Shown: positions 51,823-60,600 of the stretch, piece by piece
Position numbering within the stretch: the first letter of the stretch is position 1
Layout of the letters: each line of letters begins with the position of its first letter
NCBI RefSeq assembly: GCF_037860755.1
Contig: NZ_JBBEOI010000004.1
Span: 1 to 64,000, forward strand
Direction: 5' to 3'
DNA from: Aquipuribacter hungaricus
Lineage (GTDB): Bacteria; Actinomycetota; Actinomycetes; Actinomycetales; JBBAYJ01
Length of the DNA stretch: 64,000 nucleotides
Notes under the pieces: model-generated
Told to the model about the DNA's origin: nothing
Database searches by the model: none
What the model saw: the letters and a program-made list of their open reading frames with translations, nothing else
Program-made: the position numbers and the translations under genes

Positions 51823-52265
51823 GGGAGGACCTCCGGGTCGGGGGACGGCGCGCTGTCGAAGGTGCGGACCAGGTCCCGGGTGTCCTGGGCGTAGCGCTCG
51901 TAGTCCACGCCGCTGGCGCTGACCAGGCCCACGAGGCCGCCCTCGAGCAGGGTGGCGCAGGCCTCGACCTGCTCCTTGCCCGCGGGCGTGAGCGAGAGCC
52001 GGCGCCGGTTGCCGCCGGCCGGGTCGGGCGAGACGTCGAGCAGCCCCGCCTCGTGGAGCACGCCGACCATCCGGCTGGTCGAGGGCTCGGTGACCCCGAG
52101 CCGCTCGGCGAGGGCCTTCTGCGTCGGGGCGCCCTCGCCGACGAGGACGAGCGCGAGGAAGCGGCGGTAGGACAGCCCGGCGCTGGCCTGCAGCATCCGG
52201 TCGGCCGCGCGGTCCAGGCGAGCGGTGAGCGCGTGGAGGTCGAAGGCGAGCGAGCGGTCCGGCAC
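51819..52265 (-). CDS. MarR family transcriptional regulator
   Basis: 148 residues from ATG 52265. The winged helix is clear: SYRRFLALVLVGEGAPTQKALAERLGVTEPSTSRMVGVLHEAGLL, followed by the beta-wing NRRRLSLTPAGKEQVE. It overlaps the DUF2306 gene and has a small palindrome (CTAACTTAG) upstream, so it is likely autoregulated. The effector is unknown. Confidence 0.9.
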   Translation of the reverse strand: MPDRSLAFDLHALTARLDRAADRMLQASAGLSYRRFLALVLVGEGAPTQKALAERLGVTEPSTSRMVGVLHEAGLLDVSPDPAGGNRRRLSLTPAGKEQVEACATLLEGGLVGLVSASGVDYERYAQDTRDLVRTFDSAPSPDPEVLP

Positions 52266-52282
52266 CGCTCCACCATAGCGTC

Positions 52283-52291
52283 CTAACTTAG
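52283..52291. promoter_or_regulatory. Short MarR operator candidate
   Basis: CTAA-C-TTAG, a perfect inverted repeat flanked by two TAGCG direct repeats, in the divergent gap between the MarR and hydrolase genes and 18 bp upstream of the MarR ATG. AT-rich in a GC-rich context. Confidence 0.45.
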
Positions 52292-52372
52292 CGATGCAAG
52301 GTGCGCGCCGAGGTTCTGTCGTCGGGGCGGGCTAGCGTCCCGCCCCATCGACCACCGACGAAGGGGACCGTC

Positions 52373-52954
52373 ATGACCCACGTCCTGCTCTTCCACCACG
52401 CTCTCGGGCTCACCCCGGGACTGCACGAGATCGCCGACGTCCTGCGGGGGGACGGCCACGAGGTCACGCTGCCCGACCTCTTCGAGGGCCGGACCTTCGC
52501 CACCGTCGAGGAGGGGGTGGCGCACGCGTCCGAGGTCGGCTTCGGCGTCCTCACCGAGCGCGGTGTGGCAGCAGCCGACGCCCTGCCCGCCGACCTCGTC
52601 TACGCCGGCGTCTCGCTCGGGGTGATGCCCGCGCAGATGCTGGCGCAGACCCGGCCGGGTGCCCGCGCCGCGGTGCTGCTCGAGGCGGCCGTCCCGACGG
52701 GCGAGTTCGGCAGCTGGCCGGCGGGGGTGCCGGTGCAGGTGCACGGCATGGACGGCGACGAGTTCTTCGCCGGGGAGGACCTGCCCGCCGCGCGGGCGCT
52801 GGTGGAGGAGGCCTCGGCGACCGCGCGGGCCGAGCTGTTCCTCTACCCGGGCGACGGTCACCTCTTCGTCGACCCGTCGTCGCCGACGCATGACGCCGCG
52901 GCGAGCGGGCAGGTGCTGGACCGGGTGCGGGCGATGCTGCGGGAGGTGGGCTGA
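52373..52954 (+). CDS. Dienelactone hydrolase family protein
   Basis: 193 residues from ATG 52373, with AAGGGGA upstream. The alpha/beta hydrolase opens with THVLLFHHALGLTPG, followed by GHEVTLPDLFEG, the nucleophile region YAGVSLGVMPAQ, MDGDEFFAGED and the C-terminal YPGDGHLF carrying the catalytic His. The nucleophile elbow here is G-V-S-L-G, a normal serine version. It is a small cytoplasmic hydrolase of unknown ester substrate, divergent from the MarR operon and possibly controlled by it. Confidence 0.85.
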   Translation: MTHVLLFHHALGLTPGLHEIADVLRGDGHEVTLPDLFEGRTFATVEEGVAHASEVGFGVLTERGVAAADALPADLVYAGVSLGVMPAQMLAQTRPGARAAVLLEAAVPTGEFGSWPAGVPVQVHGMDGDEFFAGEDLPAARALVEEASATARAELFLYPGDGHLFVDPSSPTHDAAASGQVLDRVRAMLREVG

Positions 52955-52960
52955 GCCCGG

Positions 52961-54166
52961 CTACCCGACGACGCGGACGCCGTCCTTCCATACCTCGCGG
53001 ACCCGCTCGCGCAGCCCCTCGAGCTCGCGGGCGTCGCCCTCGACCACGACGACGTCGGCGCGCATGCCGGGGGCCAGCCGCCCGATCTCGTCCTGCATCC
53101 CCAGCAGCGCGGCCGCGCTCGACGTGGTCGCGGCGAGCACCTGGTCCGGCGTCATGCCGCCGGCGGCCATGAGGGGCAGCTCTTCGAGGTTGGTGCCGTG
53201 CGGGGACACCGCGGCGTCCGTGCCCATGGCGACCTTGACCCCGGCCTCGACGGCACGGGCGAAGGACTCGCGGTGGGTCTGCACGACGCCGCGCGCCTTG
53301 GCCACGCTCGACGGCGGGATGGACGCCCCGGCGTCGGCGGCGCGGATGACGGCCAGCGGCGCCGACAGCGTCGGTACCAGCCAGGTGCCGTGCTCGAGCA
53401 TGAGCTCGATGGCCTCGTCGTCCAGGTAGATGCCGTGCTCGATCGACCGGATGCCCGCCCGGACAGCGTTCTTGATGCCGGGCGCCCCCTGGGCGTGCGC
53501 CATGACCGACGCGCCCTGCGCGGCGGCCTCGGCGACCATGACGTCCAGCTCGGCGGGGGAGAAGTGGGCGTGCCGGGGGTCGTCCGTCGGCGACAGCACG
53601 CCGCCGGTGGTGTGCACCTTGATGACGTCGGCGCCGGCGCGCAGCATCTGCCGGACGGTCCGGCGGACCTCGTCGGGGCCGTCGCACAGCCCGGACGGCC
53701 GGCCCGGGTGGGGCACGAAGAACTCCAGGTGCGTCCCGGACGGCAGCCAGTCGTCGCCGTGGCCGCCCGTGATGCTCAGCGGCGCCACCGAGATCTGCAT
53801 CCGCGGCCCGGCCACCAGGCCGTCGTCGACAGCCTTCTTCACGCCGAGGTCCGCCCCGCCCGCGTCGCGGACGGTCGTGATGCCCGCACCGATCGTCGCC
53901 CGGAGGTTCTGCGCCGCCTCGTAGAAGGAGTAGCCGAACGGGGTGTACGCCATCCGCAGCGAGTCGACGCTCGTGACCATGACGTGCACGTGGCAGTCGA
54001 CGAACCCCGGCAGGACCGTCGCGCCGGCACAGTCCACCTCGACGTCGCCGTCCAGCCCGGGGCCCACCTCGACGACCCGACCGTCCTCGATGACGACGTC
54101 GGCCGCGGCCGCGGGGGCGCCGGTGCCGTCGACCACCCGGCCGCCGGTGAACAGGGTGCGCGTCAT
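52961..54166 (-). CDS. Metal-dependent amidohydrolase family protein
   Basis: 401 residues. The amidohydrolase barrel has the first metal pair H-x-H (FVDCHVHVM), a bridging Lys (DVIKVHTTGG), His in VMAHAQGA and IEHGIY, and the catalytic Asp in AMGTDAAVS. The N- and C-terminal strands form the usual composite beta-domain (TLFTGGRVVDGTGAP; LAPGMRADVVVVEGD). Relatives include prolidase-like Xaa-Pro and imidazolonepropionase-type enzymes. The substrate cannot be read from sequence. Cytoplasmic, ends 6 bp from the convergent hydrolase gene. Confidence 0.9.
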   Translation of the reverse strand: MTRTLFTGGRVVDGTGAPAAAADVVIEDGRVVEVGPGLDGDVEVDCAGATVLPGFVDCHVHVMVTSVDSLRMAYTPFGYSFYEAAQNLRATIGAGITTVRDAGGADLGVKKAVDDGLVAGPRMQISVAPLSITGGHGDDWLPSGTHLEFFVPHPGRPSGLCDGPDEVRRTVRQMLRAGADVIKVHTTGGVLSPTDDPRHAHFSPAELDVMVAEAAAQGASVMAHAQGAPGIKNAVRAGIRSIEHGIYLDDEAIELMLEHGTWLVPTLSAPLAVIRAADAGASIPPSSVAKARGVVQTHRESFARAVEAGVKVAMGTDAAVSPHGTNLEELPLMAAGGMTPDQVLAATTSSAAALLGMQDEIGRLAPGMRADVVVVEGDARELEGLRERVREVWKDGVRVVG

Positions 54167-54339
54167 GGTCGGGACCTCCGAGGCGTCGGGCTGCTACCGC
54201 GGCGTCGCGGCCGGTCGAGCCTAGGCCCGGGCCCGACGGGGGACCCTGCACGCGCGGACCGACCGGGCGCACCTGCCCGCGCGGGCGCGGTCGGACCGGG
54301 ACCGGTGTGCGGGCCGTGGTGGCGTGGTGGCGTGCCAGC

Positions 54340-54783
54340 ATGAGACCCGTGGACGCCGACGCGGTGCAGCAGCGACGGCTGCGCGACATCGCCGTCATGC
54401 GCCGCGTCCGGGACCGGATCGACCGCGACCACGCCCAGCCGCTCGACGTCCCCGCGCTCGCCGCCGAGGTGCACCTGTCCGTCGGCCACCTGAGCCGCGA
54501 GTTCCGGCGGGTGTACGGCGAGTCGCCCTACTCCTACCTCATGACCCGGCGCATCGAGCGGGCCATGACGCTGCTGCGGCGCGGGGACCTGAGCGTCACC
54601 GACGTCTGCTTCGCCGTCGGGTGCTCGTCGCTGGGGACGTTCAGCACGCGGTTCACCGAGCTGGTCGGGGTGCCGCCCAGCGTCTACCGCCGCCGCCACG
54701 CCGCGGACGCCGCCGGTATCCCGCCGTGCCTGGCCAAGCAGGTCACCCGACCGGTCAGGAATCGAGAAGCACGGGCCCGGTGA
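54340..54783 (+). CDS. AraC-type HTH transcriptional regulator
   Basis: 147 residues from ATG 54340; GTG 54307 is possible. The protein is little more than the two-HTH AraC DNA-binding domain: PLDVPALAAEVHLSVGHLSREFRRVYG and SVTDVCFAVGCSSLGTFSTRFTELVG, followed by PPSVYRRR. A short C-terminal tail follows. The gene lies 20 bp upstream of the VOC gene in the same direction, a common pairing in which the regulator controls or accompanies a glyoxalase-like protein. Confidence 0.9.
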   Translation: MRPVDADAVQQRRLRDIAVMRRVRDRIDRDHAQPLDVPALAAEVHLSVGHLSREFRRVYGESPYSYLMTRRIERAMTLLRRGDLSVTDVCFAVGCSSLGTFSTRFTELVGVPPSVYRRRHAADAAGIPPCLAKQVTRPVRNREARAR

Positions 54784-54803
54784 GGCTGCCTAGCGTGGCG
54801 GGC

Positions 54804-55211
54804 ATGGACATCACCATCCACCACGCGTTCGTCCCCCACACCGACGGCGAGGCCGCGCTCGGCTTCTACCGCGACCTGCTCGGGATGGAGGTGCTGAACG
54901 ACGTCGGCTACCAGGACATGCGCTGGATCACCGTGGCGCCGCCCGGGTCGACGACGTCCGTCGTGCTCCACCCGCCTGCGATCGACCCCGGGCTCACCGA
55001 CGAGGAGCGCCGCGTCATCCTCGACGTCGTCGCCAAGGGCGCGCACGCCGCGGTGACCCTGGCGACCGACGACCTCGACGGGCTGTTCGAGCGGCTGGTC
55101 GCGGCCGGCGCCGACGTCGTGCAGGAGCCCACCGACCAGGACTACGGCGTGCGCGACTGCGCGTTCCGCGACCCGACCGGCAACCTCGTCCGGGTCAACC
55201 AGCGGGCCTGA
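54804..55211 (+). CDS. VOC (glyoxalase/bleomycin-resistance-like) family protein
   Basis: 135 residues from ATG 54804. Vicinal oxygen chelate fold with two repeats: ITIHHAFVPHTDGEAALGFYRDLLGMEVLNDV and HAAVTLATDDLDGLFERLVAAGADVVQEP, ending with CAFRDPTGNLVRVNQ. The metal-site Glu of the last strand is replaced (VRVNQ), so it may bind rather than turn over its ligand. It is in a likely operon with the AraC gene. Confidence 0.9.
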   Translation: MDITIHHAFVPHTDGEAALGFYRDLLGMEVLNDVGYQDMRWITVAPPGSTTSVVLHPPAIDPGLTDEERRVILDVVAKGAHAAVTLATDDLDGLFERLVAAGADVVQEPTDQDYGVRDCAFRDPTGNLVRVNQRA

Positions 55212-55220
55212 CGCCCGCCG

Positions 55221-55245
55221 GCCCGCCCGCCCGCCCGCCCGCCGG
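55221..55245. repeat. GCCC tetranucleotide run
   Basis: About five tandem GCCC units between the convergent VOC and epimerase genes. Flanking GCCGGC blocks may let it fold as part of a terminator. Simple repeat, prone to length change. Confidence 0.5.
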
Positions 55246-55279
55246 CCCGTCCGCCGGGAGCGCGTCGGCACGCGCCTCG

Positions 55280-56188
55280 TCAGCGCTGCAGGCCGGTGCG
55301 GATCTCCGCCAGCGCGGCAGGCAGGTCGACCGTCGGGGCCCAGCCCCACGACCGTGCCCGTGCGGGCACGAGCCGGCCGGTCCACTCGGCCTCGTCGGTC
55401 CACCGCGGCTCGACGCCGAGCGCCTCGCACACCGTGCCCAGGTAGTCCCGCCAGGTGGCGTGCTCGCCGGCGACGACGACGGCCGTCGTCCCGCCCTGGA
55501 CCGGGCCGGCGTCCGGGTCGTCGGAGGAGGCGACCGCACCGGTGGCGACGTCGGCGAGGAACGCGGCGAGGTCGTCCACGTGCACCCACGACCACGACTT
55601 CTCGGGGCTGGTGCTGCGGTCGCGGTCGCTCTCGGCGGCGCGGGCCGGGCGGAGGGTGTTCCACACCGACGTCGGGCCGGCGCCGACGATGGCGGGCGGC
55701 CGTACCAGGACGAGCGTGAGCCCGCCGACCTCCGCGAGAGCGGCGTCGGTGTCGCGCTTGGTGACGGGGTAGTCCCCGCCGTCGTCGCCCACGAGGGGGC
55801 TGTCGTCGCTGACGTCGCCGACGCCGGGGGAGCGGTCGTACACCGCGGCGGTCGACACGTGGACGAACCGGTCGACGCCGGCGTCGCGGGCGGCGCGCGC
55901 GAGCACGGGGGTGCCGACGACGGCGACCTCGTGCTGCACCTGCAGGTCCGAGCCCATCGGGTGCACCGTGGTGACGACGGCCGTCGCGCCGTCGACCACG
56001 GTGGCGGCGAACCCCTCGTCGGCGAAGTCACCGACGTGCTCGGTCACCCCGTCGGCGGCGGGGGCGGTGCCGGCGCGGCGGACGACGGCGCGCACCTGCG
56101 CACCGCGCTCGACGAGGGCGTGGCAGGTCCGCTCGCCCACCAGGCCGTTCGCCCCGGTGACCACGACGACGGCAGGAGTGTCAGGCAT
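55280..56188 (-). CDS. NAD-dependent epimerase/dehydratase family protein
   Basis: 302 residues from ATG 56188; the longer upstream frame overlaps a lipoprotein gene. Extended SDR with the NAD-binding GANGLVGERT at residue 12, DRFVHVSTAAVY (catalytic Ser/Thr region), DYPVTKRDTD (Y-x-x-x-K, with Tyr and Lys spaced as Y-P-V-T-K) and VRPPAIVGAG. A C-terminal substrate-binding lobe follows. The substrate is probably a nucleotide sugar or related sugar derivative and cannot be named. Confidence 0.88.
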   Translation of the reverse strand: MPDTPAVVVVTGANGLVGERTCHALVERGAQVRAVVRRAGTAPAADGVTEHVGDFADEGFAATVVDGATAVVTTVHPMGSDLQVQHEVAVVGTPVLARAARDAGVDRFVHVSTAAVYDRSPGVGDVSDDSPLVGDDGGDYPVTKRDTDAALAEVGGLTLVLVRPPAIVGAGPTSVWNTLRPARAAESDRDRSTSPEKSWSWVHVDDLAAFLADVATGAVASSDDPDAGPVQGGTTAVVVAGEHATWRDYLGTVCEALGVEPRWTDEAEWTGRLVPARARSWGWAPTVDLPAALAEIRTGLQR

Positions 56189-56301
56189 GCGACGACACTG
56201 CCACCGTCCGCCCGGGCGGGCACCGTGAGGTCGGCCACGGCGCCGGGGAGCGTCCACGGGCCGCAGGCATGCACCGCCCCGACGGCGGGCACCCGGGGAG
56301 C

Positions 56302-56568
56302 ATGACACCGCCCAGCCCCACACCTCTGGACCTGCCCGAGGCCGTCGCTCCCGCGGCCGACCTGGCAGCGACCACCACCTCCCGTCGCCGGCGCCGACCG
56401 GTGCTCGGCGCCCTGGTGCTGTCCGCCGGCATGCTCCTGGCCGCGTGCGGCGGCGAGGCCGTCGAGCCCGCCGACGCCGAGACCGGCGTCCCCCTCAACT
56501 CCGGCGAGGCCGACCCCGCCGCCAGCCCCGAGGACAGCGGCGACCCGCTGACCGGTTCGAGCCCCTGA
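56302..56568 (+). CDS. Small lipoprotein of unknown function
   Basis: 88 residues from ATG 56302. After a Pro/Ala-rich start and RRRRRP there is a hydrophobic segment VLGALVLSAGMLLAAC ending in the lipobox L-A-A-C, then an acidic 35-residue tail (GGEAVEPADAETG). The long N-terminal part before the hydrophobic segment is unusual for a signal peptide; an internal start would be closer, but no better codon is evident. Divergent from the epimerase gene. Function unknown. Confidence 0.55.
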   Translation: MTPPSPTPLDLPEAVAPAADLAATTTSRRRRRPVLGALVLSAGMLLAACGGEAVEPADAETGVPLNSGEADPAASPEDSGDPLTGSSP

Positions 56569-56706
56569 CACCCGGCGCGAGGGCCCCCTCGCGCCTACGA
56601 CCACGGACCGTGCGTGCGGGGGCGCGGGGACGGCAGCTCGCGGGACCACCATGATGGCCGGGGCGCCGCCGCCCGGCGGGGCCACGCCGAGGAGAGGAGC
56701 GGTCCC

Positions 56707-58437
56707 GTGAGCACGTGGACCTCGACCGTGCAGGCCCCCTGGTGGACGCGGGCGGTGGTCTACCAGGTCTACCCGCGCTCGTTCGCGGACTCCGACGGCG
56801 ACGGCATCGGCGACCTGGGCGGCGTCATCGAGAAGCTCGACCACCTGTCCGACCTCGGGGTGGACGTGCTGTGGCTGTCGCCGGTGTACCCGTCCCCGCA
56901 GGACGACAACGGCTACGACATCAGCGACTACCAGGACGTCGACCCGCTGTTCGGCTCGCTGGAGCAGCTCGACGCGCTGGTCGAGGGCCTGCACGCCCGT
57001 GGCATGCGCCTGGTCATGGACCTGGTCGTCAACCACACCTCCGACGAGCACCCCTGGTTCCAGGAGTCGCGCTCCTCGCCCGACAGCCCCAAGCGGGACT
57101 GGTACTGGTGGCGGCCCGCCCGCGAGGGCATGGCCGCCGGTGCGCCCGGGGCCGAGCCCACCAACTGGGAGAGCTTCTTCTCCGGCCCTGCCTGGGAGCT
57201 CGACGAGGCCAGCGGCGAGTACTACCTGCACCTGTTCAGCCGCAAGCAGCCGGACCTCAACTGGGAGAACCCCGAGGTCCGCCAGGCCGTCTACGCGATG
57301 ATGCGGTGGTGGCTCGACCGGGGGGTCGACGGCTTCCGGATGGACGTCATCAACCTGGTCTCCAAGCGCGTCGAGCCCGACGGCTCCCTGCACGACGGGC
57401 CGCCCGTGCCCGGCACCCCGTACGGCGACCGGTCGCCGGAGACCGTGTGCGGGCCCCGCATCCACGAGTTCCTCGCCGAGATGCACCGCGAGGTGTTCGC
57501 CGGCCGCGACGGCGGGCTGCTCACCGTGGGGGAGACGCCCGGCGTGACGGTCGAGGACGCGCGCCTGTTCACCGACCCGGCGCGCGCCGAGGTCGACATG
57601 GTGTTCCAGTTCGAGCACGTCAGCCTCGACCACGGGCCGGGCGGCAAGTTCGACCCCCGCCCGCTGTCGCTGCTGGACCTCAAGGCCTCGTTCGGCCGCT
57701 GGCAGGCCGGGCTCGCCGACGTCGGCTGGAACTCGCTCTACTGGGACAACCACGACCAGCCGCGCGCGGTGTCCCGGTTCGGGGACGACTCCCCGGAGCA
57801 CCGGCGGGACTCCGCCTGCTGCCTGGCGACCCTGCTGCACCTGCACCGGGGGACGCCGTACGTCTACCAGGGCGAGGAGATCGGGATGGCGAACTACCCG
57901 TTCACGTCCCTGGACCAGGTCGCCGACATCGAGAGCGTCAACTGGGCGCGGGAGGCGCTCGCCGCCGGCGCCGACGAGGCCGCCGTGCTCGCCGCCGTGC
58001 GGCACTCCAGCCGGGACAACGCCCGGACCCCGGTGCAGTGGGACGCGGGCCCGCACGCCGGGTTCACCTCCGGCACGCCGTGGCTGGCGGTCAACCCTGA
58101 CTCGACCGGGTGGAACGTCGCCGCCCAGCGCGACGACGAGCGGTCGGTGCTCGCGCACCACCGCCGCCTCATCACCCTGCGGCACGAAGACCCGGTCGTG
58201 TCCCTCGGCAGCTTCACCATGCTGCTGCCCGAGCACGAGCAGGTGTACGCGTTCCGCCGCTCGCTCGGCGACGACGAGCTGCTCGTCGTGTGCAACGTCG
58301 GGTCCACGCCCGTCGACCTGGGCGAGGGGCTGCCGGAGGTCGCCGGGGCCGCGCTGGTGCTCGGCACGCACGAGCCCGCGGACGACGGGACGCTGCTGCG
58401 GCCCTGGGAGGCGAGGGTGCTGCGACCGGCGCGCTGA
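56707..58437 (+). CDS. GH13 alpha-glucosidase (oligo-1,6-glucosidase-like)
   Basis: 576 residues from GTG 56707, with GAGGAGCGG upstream. The (beta/alpha)8 barrel motifs of GH13 are in order: VVYQVYPRSFADSDGDGIGDL, DLVVNHTSDEHPWF, GFRMDVINLV (nucleophile Asp), LLTVGETPGVTVED (acid/base Glu) and LYWDNHDQPR (transition-state Asp). The QPDLNWENPEV segment is typical of oligo-1,6-glucosidase and trehalulose-hydrolase subfamilies. It is a cytoplasmic enzyme releasing glucose from short alpha-glucosides. Strong terminator downstream. Confidence 0.93.
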   Translation: MSTWTSTVQAPWWTRAVVYQVYPRSFADSDGDGIGDLGGVIEKLDHLSDLGVDVLWLSPVYPSPQDDNGYDISDYQDVDPLFGSLEQLDALVEGLHARGMRLVMDLVVNHTSDEHPWFQESRSSPDSPKRDWYWWRPAREGMAAGAPGAEPTNWESFFSGPAWELDEASGEYYLHLFSRKQPDLNWENPEVRQAVYAMMRWWLDRGVDGFRMDVINLVSKRVEPDGSLHDGPPVPGTPYGDRSPETVCGPRIHEFLAEMHREVFAGRDGGLLTVGETPGVTVEDARLFTDPARAEVDMVFQFEHVSLDHGPGGKFDPRPLSLLDLKASFGRWQAGLADVGWNSLYWDNHDQPRAVSRFGDDSPEHRRDSACCLATLLHLHRGTPYVYQGEEIGMANYPFTSLDQVADIESVNWAREALAAGADEAAVLAAVRHSSRDNARTPVQWDAGPHAGFTSGTPWLAVNPDSTGWNVAAQRDDERSVLAHHRRLITLRHEDPVVSLGSFTMLLPEHEQVYAFRRSLGDDELLVVCNVGSTPVDLGEGLPEVAGAALVLGTHEPADDGTLLRPWEARVLRPAR

Positions 58438-58460
58438 CGGACGGTCGGCAGCCGGCCGTG

Positions 58461-58491
58461 CCCGGGCCGCCCCGGTCAGGGGCGGCCCGGG
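58461..58491. terminator. 13-bp perfect stem bidirectional terminator
   Basis: CCCGGGCCGCCCC (58461-58473) pairs exactly with GGGGCGGCCCGGG (58479-58491) around a 5-nt loop, between the convergent GH13 and TAP-hydrolase genes. Confidence 0.82.
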
Positions 58492-58497
58492 GTCCGG

Positions 58498-60402
58498 TCA
58501 GCCGACGGGGGCGCCCGCCCCGGCAGGCCTGCCGACGTGCTGCATCACGGTCTCGCGCTGGCGCACGAGCGCGGCCAGCGCCGGGTCGAGCGTCGCCTCC
58601 GCCGCCTGGACCCGCGCGCGCGACTGCGGGTCGACGAGGGTCCCGTCCTCCTCGCCGGGCTCCTCGCCCGGTCCGTCGCCCGGCCCCGGCTCCTCCAGCT
58701 CGACGAACACCGGCAGGTCCTGCTGGCACGTGACGTCCTGGGCCGGCACCTGCCGGGTGAGGAAGTACGCCGTCCGGACCGCCTCCGCGCACAGCGACAG
58801 CCCGATGGTGGCGTGGCCCCAGCCCTCGACGGTCACCAGGCGGCTGCCCGGCATGTCCGCGTGCAGCGCCAGCGCGCCCGCGTACGGCGTCGCCGGGTCG
58901 AACGTCGTGTTCATGACCAGCAGCGGGGTGGCCGTCGTGCGGTCGAACGGCCCCCGGTAGACGCCGGTGGTGTCGACGTCCCACGCCGCGCACGGGCCGT
59001 CGGTCCACGCCCAGGCCGGGCCGAAGTACCCGGCGGAGCTGTCGGCGGCGGCCTCCCAGGCGGCAGCGCGGCGGGGCTGGACGCCGTCGGCGCACATCAC
59101 GCCCGTGGTCTGCGCGAGCGAGCCGACGTAGTCGGGCACCACGACCTCGGCGGCGAGCGCGCGCAGCCTGCCGAGCGCGTCCGCTCCGGGCTCGCCGGGC
59201 CCCTCGGGCTCCTCGGGGAGCGGCGGACCGCTGGCCAGCAGCTCCAGGAGCACCAGGTCCTCGGCCAGGAAGCTCCACCCGAAGCTGCTGTAGAGGGAGC
59301 CGAGCGTGATGGCGGTGAGGAGCTGGTGGTCGATGACGAACGGCTCGAACCCCTCCTCCGCCAGCACGACCGGGTCCGCCTGGAGCGTGGCGTGGAGGGC
59401 GGCGAACCGGGTGCGGCTGTCGCCGGCGAACGCGCACAGGTCGGGGCCGGACTCCTCGCAGAGCCGGAAGAACTCCTCGAGCGTCTGCTGGGCGCCGACG
59501 TCGCTGCCGACGCGGGCGGCCACGGGGCGGCGGTCGCCGTCCCGCCCGGTGGCCCACGCGACGGGGTCGATGACGGCGTCGACGACGATGGCACCGGCGT
59601 GCTGGGGGTAGCGGTTGGCGTAGACCGCGCCCACGTACGAGCCGTACGAGACGCCGAAGAAGTTGAGCTGCTCGTCCCCGACGGCCTGCCGCATGAGCTC
59701 GAGGTCGTCGGCGACGTCGGTCGTCGACATGCTGTCGCGCAACGCCTGGTCGTCGCGGCAGTCGCGGTCCACGGCCTTGTTGGCGCGCTGCACGACGCGC
59801 ATGTCCTCGCGGGACTCGGGCCACATGAACGGGTAGTACCCGCCGGCCTGCTGCAGCGAGGTGGCGCAGTCCAGGCCGGCGCTGCGGGCGATGCCGCGGG
59901 GGTCGAAGCCCACGAGGTCGTACTCCGCGGTGACCGCCGGGTCGAGGAGGAAGTCCCCGCCGAAGAGGACCGTCTCGAAGCCGGACCCGCCCGGGCCGCC
60001 CGGGTTGAAGAAGATCGTCCCCTGGCGGGCCGCGGGGTCGTCGGCCGGGCGCCGCACCAGGGCCAGGTCGAGAGTCGGGCCGTCCGGCTCGGCGTGGTCC
60101 AGCGGCACCGGGAACAGGGCGCACTCGTAGCCCGCCGGGAGCTCGGCCGGCTCGCCGGTGACCTCCTCGAGCCAGTCGAGGTACTCCTGCAGGTCGGGCA
60201 CCGAGCACGTGCCCCAGGCGATCTCCGGGACCTCCGCGACCTCCGCGACCTCGGCTGCCGCTGCTGGTGCGGCGGTCGCAGGCGCTGCGACCGCGCGTCG
60301 CGCCTGCGGGTCGGGCCGTGCGGTCGCGGCGCTCGTGGGCAGCACCAGCGCCCCCACGACCACGACCGAGCTGACCAGGACGGACCTGCGTCTGAGCATC
60401 AT
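58498..60402 (-). CDS. Secreted alpha/beta hydrolase with TAP-like C-terminal domain
   Basis: 634 residues from ATG 60402, with GGGGGAG upstream. A signal peptide (RRRSVLVSSVVVVGALVLPTSAATA) precedes a short Ala-Glu-Val repeat and the hydrolase core: IFFNPGGPGGSGFE (oxyanion), YDLVGFDPRGIARS, the nucleophile FFGVSYGSYVG, PLLVMNTTFDPATPY (Asp) and VEGWGHATI (His). The cysteine-bearing TAP C-terminal region (SLCAEAV ... DVTCQQDLPVF) marks the tripeptidyl aminopeptidase/Slp-type group of secreted actinobacterial peptidases. A helical cap lies between. It should cleave short peptides or esters outside the cell. Confidence 0.9.
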   Translation of the reverse strand: MMLRRRSVLVSSVVVVGALVLPTSAATARPDPQARRAVAAPATAAPAAAAEVAEVAEVPEIAWGTCSVPDLQEYLDWLEEVTGEPAELPAGYECALFPVPLDHAEPDGPTLDLALVRRPADDPAARQGTIFFNPGGPGGSGFETVLFGGDFLLDPAVTAEYDLVGFDPRGIARSAGLDCATSLQQAGGYYPFMWPESREDMRVVQRANKAVDRDCRDDQALRDSMSTTDVADDLELMRQAVGDEQLNFFGVSYGSYVGAVYANRYPQHAGAIVVDAVIDPVAWATGRDGDRRPVAARVGSDVGAQQTLEEFFRLCEESGPDLCAFAGDSRTRFAALHATLQADPVVLAEEGFEPFVIDHQLLTAITLGSLYSSFGWSFLAEDLVLLELLASGPPLPEEPEGPGEPGADALGRLRALAAEVVVPDYVGSLAQTTGVMCADGVQPRRAAAWEAAADSSAGYFGPAWAWTDGPCAAWDVDTTGVYRGPFDRTTATPLLVMNTTFDPATPYAGALALHADMPGSRLVTVEGWGHATIGLSLCAEAVRTAYFLTRQVPAQDVTCQQDLPVFVELEEPGPGDGPGEEPGEEDGTLVDPQSRARVQAAEATLDPALAALVRQRETVMQHVGRPAGAGAPVG

Positions 60403-60577
60403 CGCTCCCCCTGTGACGACGGGTGCGGTACCCCGAGCACCGTCGTGACCCCCGTCCCGCCGGACACTAGGGACGGCGCCACAGCGTGACCAGCCCCTCC
60501 GGCGGGTCGCTCCGGCCGGTCGTCGGCGGCCCGCCCGGGTGGCCCAGCAGGGGTCGTGCGGCGCGCTAGCGAAGGAC

Positions 60578-60600
60578 GTCCGGGGGCCTCAGCCCCGGAC
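60578..60600 (-). terminator. Hairpin overlapping the acsA stop
   Basis: GTCCGGGG (60578-60585) and CCCCGGAC (60593-60600) are perfect complements around a 7-nt loop. The loop contains part of the acsA stop codon (60589-60591). Confidence 0.5.

Noticed and set aside
55221-55245. CRISPR or tandem repeat array
   Set aside because: Only a short GCCC run; no spacers and no repeat longer than four bases.
60236-60266. Repeat array in the TAP-hydrolase gene
   Set aside because: A short coding repeat (Ala-Glu-Val) after the signal peptide; it lies in frame and needs no separate feature.
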